Assembly: GCA_001570385.1 (NCBI GenBank)
Contig: BBYL01000017.1
Coordinates: 62,001-126,000, forward strand
Direction of reading: 5' to 3'
Source: Microtetraspora glauca
GTDB taxonomy: Bacteria; Actinomycetota; Actinomycetes; Streptosporangiales; Streptosporangiaceae
Length of the DNA stretch: 64,000 nucleotides
The notes under the pieces were generated by a model that was not told the DNA's origin, made no database searches, and saw only the letters and a list, made by a program, of their open reading frames with translations. Positions within the stretch are counted from its first letter, which is position 1, and every line of letters begins with the position of its first letter. This document shows, one piece after another, positions 34,261 through 43,300 of the stretch. A program made the position numbers and the translations under genes.

Positions 34261-35403
34261 TCACCGCATGTCGCCGTCAGGGAGATCGTCGATCTCGGCG
34301 CCCTCGCTCTCCAACGCCTCGCGGACGACTCTGAAAGCGAGCCCGGGACCGTAGCCCTTGCGGGCGAGCATCCCGACCAGCCTGCGGGTGCGGGCCTGGG
34401 TCTCCACGCCCCGCGTGCCCGCGAGCTTGCGGGCGACCAGCCGCCGGGCGGTCTCCACCTCCTGCTCGGGGTCGAGCTGCTCGACGGCCTCCTTGACGGT
34501 GTCCTCGTCCACGCCACGATGGCGCAACTCCTGCGCGAGCGCCCGTCGTGCCAAGCCACGCCCGGCGTGCCGGGAACTGACCCACGCAGCGGCGAACGCC
34601 TCGTCGTCGATGAGGCCGACCTTGGAGAAGCGCTCCAGTACGGCCTGCGCCGCGTCCTCCGGAACCTCCCGCTTGTGCAGGGCTTCCGCGAGCTGGGCCC
34701 GGGTCTTCGGCGCCATGGTGAGCAACCGCAGGCAGATCGCCCTGGCCACCGCCTGGGGATCCGCCGCCGGCGCCTGAGCGGCCGGGGAGCCCTCATCCGG
34801 GCCCTCAGGCGACCAGTCCGATCGCCTCGACCGCCCCTTCTTCCGCCGGGTGCCCCCAGCACGGCCAGGACGATCGGCAGGGCCATCCCCGAAGCCACCG
34901 TCATCGTCGGCACCGAAAGCACCGAACGCAGGGCCTAGCCCGCCGAACGCGCCGTCAGCCCCAGAATCCCTCGCGCCACCGGCCCCGGAACCCCTCGCCC
35001 TACCGGCGCCGAGCCCTCTCGCCCCATCAGCGCCGGAACCCCTCGCCCCGCCGGCGCCGAAGCCGCGAGCACGGCCCCTGATGGAGCCACCGGCATCGCC
35101 AACGCCATGGGATGGATCGGCGGAGTGCTCAGGGCCCCACGGACCGGAGTTCCAGTCGGCCGGGTTGAGCTCCCCAGTCGGCCCGGAGTTCCCGCTCCCA
35201 TGGACCACCTCATCCGCCGGCCCGGAGCCCCGGCCCCGCCGCCACCTCAGGTCGCCTGCCGGATCGGAGCGTCGACCCGGCAGGTCCGACTCGCCCGCAG
35301 GAGCGGAATCCCGGCCCTGCCACCCCGCAACGCTCGAACAGCCTGGGTCCTCGTCCCCCGGGCCCGGCTCAGCGGAGGGGCCGGGGAACTCGTCACGCCT
35401 CAT
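34261..35403 (-). CDS. recX: recombination regulator RecX with a long repeat-rich N-terminal extension
   Basis: 380 residues from ATG 35403, 8 bp after the recA stop, so translation is coupled. The RecX three-helix repeats occupy about 215-375 (AVARAICLRLLTMAPKTRAQ, GLIDDEAFAAAWVSSRHAGR, ARKGYGPGLAFRVVREAL). RecX inhibits RecA filament growth. The first about 210 residues are low complexity (Gly/Ala/Asp/Arg/Pro) with five 8-residue repeats at about 115-155; ordinary RecX is 150-270 residues. The extension has no recognisable fold. Confidence 0.92.
   Translation of the reverse strand: MRRDEFPGPSAEPGPGDEDPGCSSVAGWQGRDSAPAGESDLPGRRSDPAGDLRWRRGRGSGPADEVVHGSGNSGPTGELNPADWNSGPWGPEHSADPSHGVGDAGGSIRGRARGFGAGGARGSGADGARGLGAGRARGSGAGGARDSGADGAFGGLGPAFGAFGADDDGGFGDGPADRPGRAGGTRRKKGRSRRSDWSPEGPDEGSPAAQAPAADPQAVARAICLRLLTMAPKTRAQLAEALHKREVPEDAAQAVLERFSKVGLIDDEAFAAAWVSSRHAGRGLARRALAQELRHRGVDEDTVKEAVEQLDPEQEVETARRLVARKLAGTRGVETQARTRRLVGMLARKGYGPGLAFRVVREALESEGAEIDDLPDGDMR
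34939..35061 (-). repeat. 24-bp in-frame tandem repeat inside recX
   Basis: Five degenerate copies of 24 bp encode GAGGARGS-like octapeptides (GADGARGL, GAGRARGS, GAGGARDS). The unit is a multiple of three and the array falls in the nonconserved N-terminus. Confidence 0.8.
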
Positions 35404-35411
35404 GGCTGAGC

Positions 35412-36515
35412 TCAGACGTCACCGGGCTTGGGCGTGGACGCCTTGGACCCGCGCCCTCCGGACGGAGCGGCCGCGGCCGGCACGGGGGCGGGAGCGGGAG
35501 CCTCCGCGGCGGCGTCCAGGCGCGGCCCGACACCGAGCTTCTCCTTGATCTTCTTCTCGATCTCGTTGGCGATGTCGGGGTTGTTCTTCAGGAAGTTGCG
35601 GGCGTTCTCCTTGCCCTGGCCGAGCTGATCGCCCTCATACGTGTACCAGGCGCCGGCCTTGCGCACGAACCCGTGCTCGACCCCCATGTCGATGAGGCCG
35701 CCCTCGCGGGAGATGCCGATGCCGTACAGGATGTCGAAGTCCGCCTGGCGGAAGGGGGGCGCCATCTTGTTCTTGACGACCTTCACCCGGGTGCGGTTGC
35801 CGACCGGCTCGGTGCCGTCCTTGAGGGTCTCGATCCGGCGGACGTCCAGCCGGACCGACGCGTAGAACTTCAGCGCCTTACCACCCGTGGTGGTCTCCGG
35901 CGAGCCGAACATGACGCCGATCTTCTCGCGGAGCTGGTTGATGAAGATGGCGGTGGTGCGGGTCTGGTTGAGGGCACCGGCGACCTTGCGGAGGGCCTGG
36001 GACATCAGGCGCGCCTGGAGGCCGACGTGGCTGTCGCCCATCTCACCCTCGATCTCGGCCTTGGGCACCAGGGCGGCCACCGAGTCGATGACGATGATGT
36101 CGACCGCGCCGGAGCGGATCAGCATGTCGGCGATCTCGAGGGCCTGCTCACCGGTGTCCGGCTGGGAGACGAGCAGCGCGTCGACGTCGACGCCGAGCTT
36201 CTTCGCGTACTCCGGGTCGAGGGCGTGCTCGGCGTCGATGAAGGCGGCGATGCCGCCGGCCCGCTGCGCGTTGGCCACGGCGTGCAGCGCGACGGTCGTC
36301 TTACCGCTGGACTCCGGCCCGTAGACCTCGACGATGCGACCGCGCGGGAAGCCGCCGATGCCGAGAGCGACGTCGAGGGCGATCGCGCCGGTGGGGATCA
36401 CTTCGACCGGGGCACGCGCGTCGTCGCCGAGGCGCATGACGGAGCCCTTGCCGAACTGCCGCTCGATCTGTGCGAGGGCGGTCTCAAGGGCCTTCTCGCG
36501 GTCGTTGATTGCCAT
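35412..36515 (-). CDS. recA: recombinase RecA
   Basis: 367 residues. Walker A GPESSGKT at 66-73, Walker [14 protein letters not shown], the L1/L2 loops ([39 protein letters not shown]) and the C-terminal acidic/Ala-Pro tail are all present. RecA drives homologous recombination and LexA self-cleavage. Transcribed with recX. The promoter region carries an SOS box, so it is DNA-damage inducible. Confidence 0.98.
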   Translation of the reverse strand: MAINDREKALETALAQIERQFGKGSVMRLGDDARAPVEVIPTGAIALDVALGIGGFPRGRIVEVYGPESSGKTTVALHAVANAQRAGGIAAFIDAEHALDPEYAKKLGVDVDALLVSQPDTGEQALEIADMLIRSGAVDIIVIDSVAALVPKAEIEGEMGDSHVGLQARLMSQALRKVAGALNQTRTTAIFINQLREKIGVMFGSPETTTGGKALKFYASVRLDVRRIETLKDGTEPVGNRTRVKVVKNKMAPPFRQADFDILYGIGISREGGLIDMGVEHGFVRKAGAWYTYEGDQLGQGKENARNFLKNNPDIANEIEKKIKEKLGVGPRLDAAAEAPAPAPVPAAAAPSGGRGSKASTPKPGDV

Positions 36516-36691
36516 TGGGTGCCCCCTGGAGGGTCGTGGTCTGTTCGGTCACCGGAAAGCTACGGGGTGCCACCGACAATTTCCGGAGTTCCGGAAGCCG
36601 TCCTCGGAAACCGGCACCGGACGCCCCGGGAAACCCGGAAGGCGCCTGCGGCTGCCCACCCGACGCGGCACACCCCTGCGGCGGCCGTTCA

Positions 36692-36714
36692 AATATAGCC
36701 GAACGACTGTTCGA
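36692..36714 (-). promoter_or_regulatory. recA promoter: LexA (SOS) box and -10 element
   Basis: CCGAACGACTGTTCGA at 36699-36714 matches the Gram-positive/actinobacterial SOS box (CGAAC-N4-GTTCG). On the minus strand it is followed directly by TATATT (complement of 36692-36697), a good -10 hexamer, so LexA would cover the -35/spacer. It lies about 180 bp upstream of the recA ATG, implying a long leader. The rest of 36516-36933 has no supported gene. Confidence 0.88.
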
Positions 36715-36933
36715 TCACATCTGGAACCGTGCGGCGCGTCGCTCCCTCTTCCGGCGCGGTCCACGGTGTACGGCAGGCTCCGACCGGGCGAGCGGCGGGC
36801 GCCGTACTGGGCGAGAGGGATGCACCACCCCAACCGCGAGGTCACATTCCCGGGCATTCCGGCACCGCTGTTGCCTGGCCGGTGACCTGCGGCGATCCTG
36901 GAGGAAAGCCGGTTCTTCCCCCAAGGCGGCGAT

Positions 36934-37209
36934 GTGACGAGCACCAGCACCTACGGACCGCAACGCCGTACGCACCTGGAGACACTCGCCGGGCAACTCC
37001 CTGAACGTGGAATCGTCGGCCGCATGCTGGGCGGCGACGACCCCGTTCTCTGGGTGTGGCATCCGCGCACCGGACATCAGACGATCGTCTTCGCCACACC
37101 GACGATCGACGGCTGGATGTTCCTGTGGTCTCCGGACGGCCAGGAGAGCGCCGAGGACCCGGCAAGGACCGCCGACGCCGTGACGAAGCTGCTCTCCCGC
37201 ACCGGCTGA
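36934..37209 (+). CDS. small hypothetical protein, 91 residues
   Basis: GTG 36934 opens a 91-residue soluble protein (RRTHLETLAGQLPERGIVG, then VLWVWHPRTGHQTIVFATPT, WMFLWSPDGQ). The Trp-rich beta-strand middle and C-terminal helix look like a compact domain. Codon use is normal. Divergent from recA. I do not recognise the family. Confidence 0.72.
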   Translation: MTSTSTYGPQRRTHLETLAGQLPERGIVGRMLGGDDPVLWVWHPRTGHQTIVFATPTIDGWMFLWSPDGQESAEDPARTADAVTKLLSRTG

Positions 37210-37397
37210 ACGCCACTCTCACGGCAGGCCCCGAGCGACTTCTCCGGACCGCCGCCGGACAAGCTCTCCAAGCTGAGCTCACCCGGCGGTTCGCCCAGCC
37301 GTCCCAGCCGTCTCCCGGGCGTCTCCCGGGCGTCTTCCTCCCGGGCGGGCCACATGGCCAGCCGTCTCGGCCGCTCGCCCTGCCGGCCGTACCGGAT

Positions 37398-38579
37398 CTA
37401 GAGCCCCTGGTCCGGGCCGAACACCTCATAGTGGATGCGCTCGGCCGGGACGCCCCGGTCGAGCAGCCGCGCACGCACCTCGCGCATGAACGGCACCGGC
37501 CCGCACAAATAGGCGCGCGTGCCGTCGAGGACCTCGACGCCGGCCAGATCCACCAGACCCGTGCGCTCGGCGGGCCAGCCCTCCTCCGGCTCCTCGTACC
37601 AGACGTGCGTGACGGCCTGCGGGATCTTCTCGGTGAGCAGTTCGAGCTCCCCGCGGAAGGGGTGGCTGCGCGGGGTGCGGTCGCCGTGCACCACGGTCAC
37701 CGGCCGCGTGGTCGCGCGCGCGGCGAGGTGGGCCAGCATGCTGATGATCGGGGTCGCGCCGACGCCCGCCGAGGCGAGCAGGATCGGGCAGTCACCCTCG
37801 TCGAGCACGACGTCGCCGAAGGGAGCGCTCACACGGAGGATGTCTCCCTCGCGGACGTTGGCGTGCAGCCAGGTCGACACCTCGCCTTCCGGGCTGTCCG
37901 CGACCCGCTTCACCGAGATCCAGTAGTCGGATCCGCCTGGCGCACAGGACAGGCTGTACTGCCGGATCTGCCGGGCTCCGTCCGGGAGTTCCACCTGGAC
38001 GGAGACGTACTGGCCCGGCCGGAAGGACGGCGTCGGGCCGCGGTCGGCGGGCCGCAGCATGAAGGTGGCGACGTGGGCGGTCTCCTCGACCCGGCCGACC
38101 ACGCGCCAGGGGCGCCACACGTCACCGTCCGCGACGCCCGAATCGGCGTACAGCCGCGCCTCCAGCGCGATCAGCGCGCCGGCCATCAGCCAGTAGACCT
38201 CATCCCACGCCGCCGCCACCTCCGGGGTGACCGCGTCTCCGAGGACCTCGGCGATCGCGGCGAACAGGTGGCGGTGCACGATGCCGTACTGCTCCGCGGT
38301 GATCCCGAGCGAGGCGTGCTTGTGCGCGATGCGCGCGAGCAACTGGTCGGGCCGGGTGTTCGGGTGCTCCAGCAGCGCGACGGCGAACGTGGCGATGGAG
38401 CCGGCGAGAGCTCGCCCCTGCGACCCGTTGGCCTGGTTGCCCCTGTTGAAGAGGTCACGGAGCAGCTCAGGGTGGGCGTCGAACATCTTGCGGTAGAAGA
38501 TTGGCGTGATCTCCCCGATCGCCCCTCCGACCGCGGGCAGGGTGGCGCGGACGACGGCCGCGGACTTCTCTGAAAGCAT
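37398..38579 (-). CDS. hmp: flavohaemoglobin, nitric oxide dioxygenase
   Basis: 393 residues from ATG 38579 (AGGAG 5 nt upstream). Globin domain 1-140 with proximal His in GIVHRHLFAAIAEVL; FAD-binding domain with RQYSLS; NAD-binding domain ending CGPVPFMREV and YEVFGP. It oxidises NO to nitrate using O2 and NAD(P)H. nsrR lies upstream on the same strand and a dyad resembling an NsrR site sits in front of the gene. Confidence 0.95.
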   Translation of the reverse strand: MLSEKSAAVVRATLPAVGGAIGEITPIFYRKMFDAHPELLRDLFNRGNQANGSQGRALAGSIATFAVALLEHPNTRPDQLLARIAHKHASLGITAEQYGIVHRHLFAAIAEVLGDAVTPEVAAAWDEVYWLMAGALIALEARLYADSGVADGDVWRPWRVVGRVEETAHVATFMLRPADRGPTPSFRPGQYVSVQVELPDGARQIRQYSLSCAPGGSDYWISVKRVADSPEGEVSTWLHANVREGDILRVSAPFGDVVLDEGDCPILLASAGVGATPIISMLAHLAARATTRPVTVVHGDRTPRSHPFRGELELLTEKIPQAVTHVWYEEPEEGWPAERTGLVDLAGVEVLDGTRAYLCGPVPFMREVRARLLDRGVPAERIHYEVFGPDQGL

Positions 38580-38591
38580 GACCACTCCTAA

Positions 38592-38606
38592 ATCTGATTC
38601 TCAGAT
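38592..38606 (-). promoter_or_regulatory. ATCTGA-TTC-TCAGAT dyad before hmp, likely NsrR operator
   Basis: ATCTGA (38592-38597) and TCAGAT (38601-38606) are inverted around TTC, 13 bp upstream of the hmp ATG; flanks AAATCT and AGATACC extend the symmetry loosely. Known Streptomyces NsrR sites contain a similar ATCTGAGAT-like core (from memory). The regulator gene is the immediate upstream neighbour. Confidence 0.65.
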
Positions 38607-38656
38607 ACCAATTTTTGGCGCGCGGCACCCATCGATGGCGTGCGACATCGACAGGG

Positions 38657-39103
38657 TTACGCGGGTGGGGACGTGAGCAGTTGGATAAGCATCGGCCTGG
38701 ACGAGTCACCGACCAGATCTCGTACGGTCAACGGGTCCAGCGAGGCGTAGAACGCCTCCTGCGCCTGGCGCAGGGCCCCGCGCAGGCGGCACGCTCCACG
38801 CAGAGGACACGGCGGCTGGTCCTCGCAGCCGACCACGTCGTCCGATCCCTCCAGTTGACGCACCAGCCAGCCGACGGAGGCGTTCCGACCGGCCGTGGTG
38901 ATCTCCAGACCCCCTCCCCTCCCCCGGCGGGTCTCCAGGACGCCGAGGTGCTGGAGCCGGCTGACCACCTTGGCGACGTGGGTGTACGGCGCGGCGACGG
39001 AACCGGCCACCTCCCTTGAGGTGGGCAGCTCCTCCGCCCCGTCTATCACCGCCAGGCGCATGGTCACCCGGAGCGCGAGGTCGGTGAACTTCGTCAACCG
39101 CAC
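38657..39103 (-). CDS. nsrR: Rrf2-family NO-sensing repressor NsrR
   Basis: 148 residues from GTG 39103. Winged helix at 1-80 (LTKFTDLALRVTMRLAV, YTHVAKVVSRLQHLGVLET, GRGGGLEIT). Cys93, Cys99 and Cys105 (GCEDQPPCPLRGAC) have exactly the positions of the 4Fe-4S ligands of Streptomyces NsrR. NO destroys the cluster and relieves repression of hmp, the next gene. No RBS is visible before GTG; GATACC/TACCTT on the minus strand 10-15 bp upstream suggests a leaderless transcript. Confidence 0.93.
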   Translation of the reverse strand: MRLTKFTDLALRVTMRLAVIDGAEELPTSREVAGSVAAPYTHVAKVVSRLQHLGVLETRRGRGGGLEITTAGRNASVGWLVRQLEGSDDVVGCEDQPPCPLRGACRLRGALRQAQEAFYASLDPLTVRDLVGDSSRPMLIQLLTSPPA

Positions 39104-39200
39104 GACATAAAGGTATCAAAGTGGCATTTCGGAGTCGCATTTGGGGCTCCGTGAAGCGTCCCTCCACACAGGATGCGGGGCGCTCCAGGCGTACGGCCTG

Positions 39201-39395
39201 CTAGCGCAGCCGGGAATCCACGTCGACGACCGTGCAGACGGCGTGCCAGACACGCTTGGCCGCCACGCCGTCGGCCAGGGCCTGCTCGACGGTCCGGCCG
39301 CCGAGATCGGCGATGACGTAGTCCTTCGCCCACGATTCGGCGTACACCTCGCCGAAGTGGCGGTGCATACGGCTCCAGAAATCCGTCAGGCGCAT
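39201..39395 (-). CDS. DUF3046 family protein
   Basis: 64 residues, MRLTDFWSRMHRHFGEVYAE at the N-terminus, then WAKDYVIADLGGRTVEQALA and VWHAVC. This is the full DUF3046 domain, which in actinobacteria commonly lies near recA/recX. ATG 39395 matches the family start; the frame extends upstream without support. Function unknown. Confidence 0.9.
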   Translation of the reverse strand: MRLTDFWSRMHRHFGEVYAESWAKDYVIADLGGRTVEQALADGVAAKRVWHAVCTVVDVDSRLR

Positions 39396-39426
39396 TCCCC
39401 AAGTATGGTCCCGCCCCGGAGGTGCC

Positions 39427-39915
39427 TCAAATGACGCGGGAGCCGTACATCTCCCCGAGCGGGTCGGCGAGCAGTTCGAGCCGGGCACCGTCGGGGTCGC
39501 GGAAGTAGATCGACGCGCCGCTCTCGACCTGGTACGGCACGCCCTCGGCCTCCAGCTTGCTCCGCAGCCGCTCCCAGGTGGCGGGCGCGACCGAGATGGC
39601 GATGTGATGCACCCCGCCGAGAACCTCCTGGTACGGCCCGAGATCGAGGCCGGGCAGATCGAAGAACGCCAGCAGGTTCCCGTTGCCGATGTCGAAGAAG
39701 AAGTGGTTGGACCCCTTGTAGTCGCGGTTCTCGAAGATCTCGGTGAGCGGGAACTCGAGGAGCTCCTGATAGAACCGGATGGTCCGCTCGGGATCCGACG
39801 AGAGCAACGCGAAGTGGTGGAGACCTCTGGCGCTGCTCGGCGGACGGTTCTCGCGCAGGTAGCGCTCCCTGATCCGGGAGCGCTCCCGCTCGATGGCCTC
39901 GTAATCGATGTCCAT
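39427..39915 (-). CDS. VOC-superfamily (glyoxalase/dioxygenase fold) protein
   Basis: 162 residues. Two beta-alpha-beta-beta-beta modules: RGLHHFALLSSDPERTIRFY and GGVHHIAISVAPATWERLRS, ending YFRDPDGARLELLADP. Candidate metal ligands are the His in GLHHF, His in GVHHI and Glu in LEL. A charged helix (DYEAIERERSRIRERYL) precedes the fold. Substrate unknown. Confidence 0.88.
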   Translation of the reverse strand: MDIDYEAIERERSRIRERYLRENRPPSSARGLHHFALLSSDPERTIRFYQELLEFPLTEIFENRDYKGSNHFFFDIGNGNLLAFFDLPGLDLGPYQEVLGGVHHIAISVAPATWERLRSKLEAEGVPYQVESGASIYFRDPDGARLELLADPLGEMYGSRVI

Positions 39916-39943
39916 AACCGTATGCTTGTCCTCTTTCCCGGAT

Positions 39944-39997
39944 AATCAACGCTTCCCGGGCAATCAACGCTTCTCAGGCAATCAACGCCTCCCGGGC
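39944..39997. repeat. 18-bp tandem repeat, three copies
   Basis: AATCAACGCTTCCCGGGC-type units start at 39944, 39962 and 39980 with one or two changes each. The array lies in the VOC gene's upstream region, close to its promoter. Confidence 0.85.
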
Positions 39998-40041
39998 GAT
40001 CGGGACTCGCGACACGGCTCTGTCTCCGGATGGTCAGCCGG

Positions 40042-40221
40042 TCACGGGGACCACAATCTCCGGGGCGACGCCCAGCGTTCTCGCTCCGACCTCAGCGTGT
40101 CGTACCACTCCGCCGGGCCGCGGTCGCCCGCCGGATCCCACACCCGCGCCCCGGTCCTTCTCGTACGCGTCCAAGCGCCCCACATCCGGCTCGGGACCTT
40201 CGTCGTGCCGTCCTCGCTCAT
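40042..40221 (-). CDS. small hypothetical protein, 59 residues
   Basis: ATG 40221 is preceded by GAAGGGAGCGCGAA, a good Shine-Dalgarno with a 7-nt gap. The product starts MSEDGTTKVPSRMWGAWTRT and ends RERWASPRRLWSP, is Arg/Trp-rich and very basic. It is the end of a much longer open frame that is otherwise antisense to lhr. Support is the RBS, the length and the free space. No family known. Confidence 0.5.
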   Translation of the reverse strand: MSEDGTTKVPSRMWGAWTRTRRTGARVWDPAGDRGPAEWYDTLRSERERWASPRRLWSP

Positions 40222-40332
40222 TTCGCGCTCCCTTCGTTCGGTCACGCGTCCAGGCTCCACGGGGCGACTTGCTCGCGGCTTGGTCCTCACATGGTCACGG
40301 CGAAGATCATGTCCGTTTCTGTCGGTCGGCGG

Positions 40333-43300
40333 ATGCATGATGGCGAGGTGAGCGTGCTCGACTACTTCAGCCAGGTGACCAGGGAGTGGTTCACCGGCGC
40401 CTTCGCCGCCCCCACCGCCGCGCAGGAGGGCGCCTGGTCGTCGATCGCGCGTGGCGACAACACCCTGGTCGTCGCTCCCACCGGATCGGGAAAGACGCTC
40501 GCGGCCTTCCTGTGGTCGCTCGACCGCCTCGCCGCCGCACAGATCGGGACGCCGACGGCGACAGTCCAACCCGACGCCGCGCCCGACACCGGGACCGGGG
40601 CCGAGGCCCGTGCTACCGGTGGGTCCCGGGGAAAGGGACCCAAGCGGCTGTGCCGGGTGGTGTACGTGTCGCCGCTCAAGGCCCTCGCCGTGGACGTCGA
40701 GCGGAACCTGCGGGCGCCGCTCACCGGGATCAGGCAGACGGCCCACAGGCTGGGCGTTCCCGCGCCGGAGATCTCCGTGGCGATCCGGTCGGGCGACACC
40801 TCGGCCGAGGATCGCCGCCGGTTCGCGGCCCACCCGTCGGACATCCTGATCACCACGCCCGAGTCGCTCTTCCTCATCCTGACCTCGCAGGCGCGCGAGG
40901 CGCTGCGCGGCGTCGAGACGGTCATCGTCGACGAGGTGCACGCGGTCGCCGCCACCAAGCGCGGCGCCCACCTCGCGCTGACCCTGGAGCGGCTCGACGC
41001 GCTGCTGCCCGAGCCGGCGCAACGCATCGGCCTGTCCGCGACGGTCCGGCCGGTGTCGGAGGTCGCGACCTTCCTGGGCGGTGCCCGTCCCGCCACGGTG
41101 GTGCAACCGCCGTCGGACAAGGTCATCGAGGTCGACGTCGTCGTCCCCGTGGAGGACATGACGGAGCTGGCGCCTCCTCTGCCCGGGATGGACGGCGAGC
41201 CGGCCGAGCACCGGCGCAGCATCTGGCCCCACGTGGAGGAGCACCTGCTCGACCTGATCGAGGCGCACCGGTCCACGATCATCTTCGCCAATTCGCGCCG
41301 CCTGTCCGAGCGGCTCTGCACCCGGCTGAACGAGCTCGCGGACGAACGCGCGTCCGCCGACCCGCCGGAGACATGGGCGGCGACGACGGCACCGACCGCG
41401 ACGGCACCACCGGGTGATCGCCCGCGCGGCTCAGTGGGCACTCCCGCCGAGATGATGGCGCAGGCCGGGGCGTCCCGTGGCGCGCCCGCGGAGATCGTCC
41501 GGGCACACCACGGCTCGGTGTCCAAGGAGGAGCGGTCCCAGATCGAGGAGGCGCTGAAGTCGGGGCGGCTCCCCGCCGTGGTCGCCACCTCCAGCCTCGA
41601 GCTGGGCATCGACATGGGCTCGGTCGATCTCGTCGCGTGTGTGGAGGCGCCGCCGAGTGTGGCCAGCGGGCTGCAGCGCATCGGCCGGGCCGGGCACCAG
41701 GTCGGCGCCGTGTCCCGAGGGGTGATCTTCCCGAAATATCGCGGCGACCTCGTCCAGACCGCCGTCGTCGCCGAGCGCATGCGGAGCGGCCAGATCGAGG
41801 AGCTGCGCTACCCGCGCAACCCCCTCGACGTGCTGGCCCAGCACATCGTCGCGATGACCGCGCTCGACGAGTGGACGGTCGACTCGCTGGAGACCCTCGT
41901 CAGGAGGGCCGCGCCGTACGCCACGCTGCCGCGCAGCGCGCTGGAGGCGACGCTCGACATGCTCGCCGGGCGATACCCGAGCGAGGAGTTCGCCGAGTTG
42001 CGGCCGCGCATCGTGTGGGACCGGGTGACCGGCACCCTGCGGGGCCGTCCGGGCGCGCAGCGGCTGGCCGTGACGAACGGCGGCACGATCCCCGACCGGG
42101 GCCTCTTCGGTGTGTTCCTCGTCGGCGAGCGGGCCTCCCGGGTCGGCGAGCTGGACGAGGAGATGGTCTACGAGTCACGCGTGGGCGACGTGTTCGTGCT
42201 CGGCGCGACGTCGTGGCGGATCGAGGACATAACCGCCGACCGGGTGCTCGTCTCCCCCGCTCCGGGCCAGCCGGGCAAGCTGCCGTTCTGGCACGGCGAC
42301 GCCCCCGGCCGCCCGGCGGAGCTCGGCCGCGCCATCGGGGCGTTCATCCGGGAGCTGTCCGGCGCGGGGCTCTCGTCCGAGCCCGGCCGTACGTCCGGGA
42401 AGGACCGGCCGTCCGAGAAGAACCAGCCGTCCGGAAAGGACCGTACGTCCGGAAAGGACCGGCCCTCACCGCAGGACGCGGCCGCCGTGGTCCGCGTCCG
42501 TGACGCCGGGCTGGACGAGTTCGCCACCGGCAACCTGCTGGCCTACCTCGGCGAGCAGCGCGCCGCGACCGGCTACGTGCCGGACGACCGCACCCTGCTC
42601 GTCGAGCGCTTCCACGACGAGCTCGGTGACTGGCGGGTGGTGATCCACTCACCGTACGGCGCGCGCGTGCACGCCCCGTGGGCGCTCGCCATCGGACGCC
42701 GGCTGCGCGAGCGGTACGGCGTCGACGTGCAGGCGATCCACTCCGACGACGGCATCGTGCTCCGCATCCCGGACACGCTCGACGAGCCGCCCGCCGACGT
42801 GGCGGCCTTCGACGCCGACGAGATCGAGCAGATCGTCACCGAGGAGCTCGGCGGCTCGGCGTTGTTCGCCGCCCGGTTCCGTGAGTGCGCCGGGCGTTCC
42901 CTCCTGCTGCCGCGCCGTACGCCCGGGAGGCGGACCCCGCTCTGGCAGCAGCGTCAGCGCGCGGCCCACCTGCTGGGCGTGGCGAGCAGATATTCGGGCT
43001 TTCCCGTGGTGCTCGAGACCATGCGCGAGTGCCTGCAGGACGTCTTCGACGTGCCGGGCCTGGTCCAGCTGATGCGCGACCTCGCGGCCCGGCGGGTCCG
43101 GCTGGTCGAGGTGGAGACCGCGCAGGCGTCCCCGTTCGCCGCGTCGCTGCTGTTCAACTATGTCGGCGCGTTCATGTACGAGGGGGACGCTCCGCTGGCC
43201 GAGCGGCGCGCGCAGGCCCTCGCCCTCGACACCGCGCTGCTGGCCGAGTTGCTCGGCCAGGCGGACCTGCGCGAGCTGCTCGACCCCGACGTGGTCGTCG

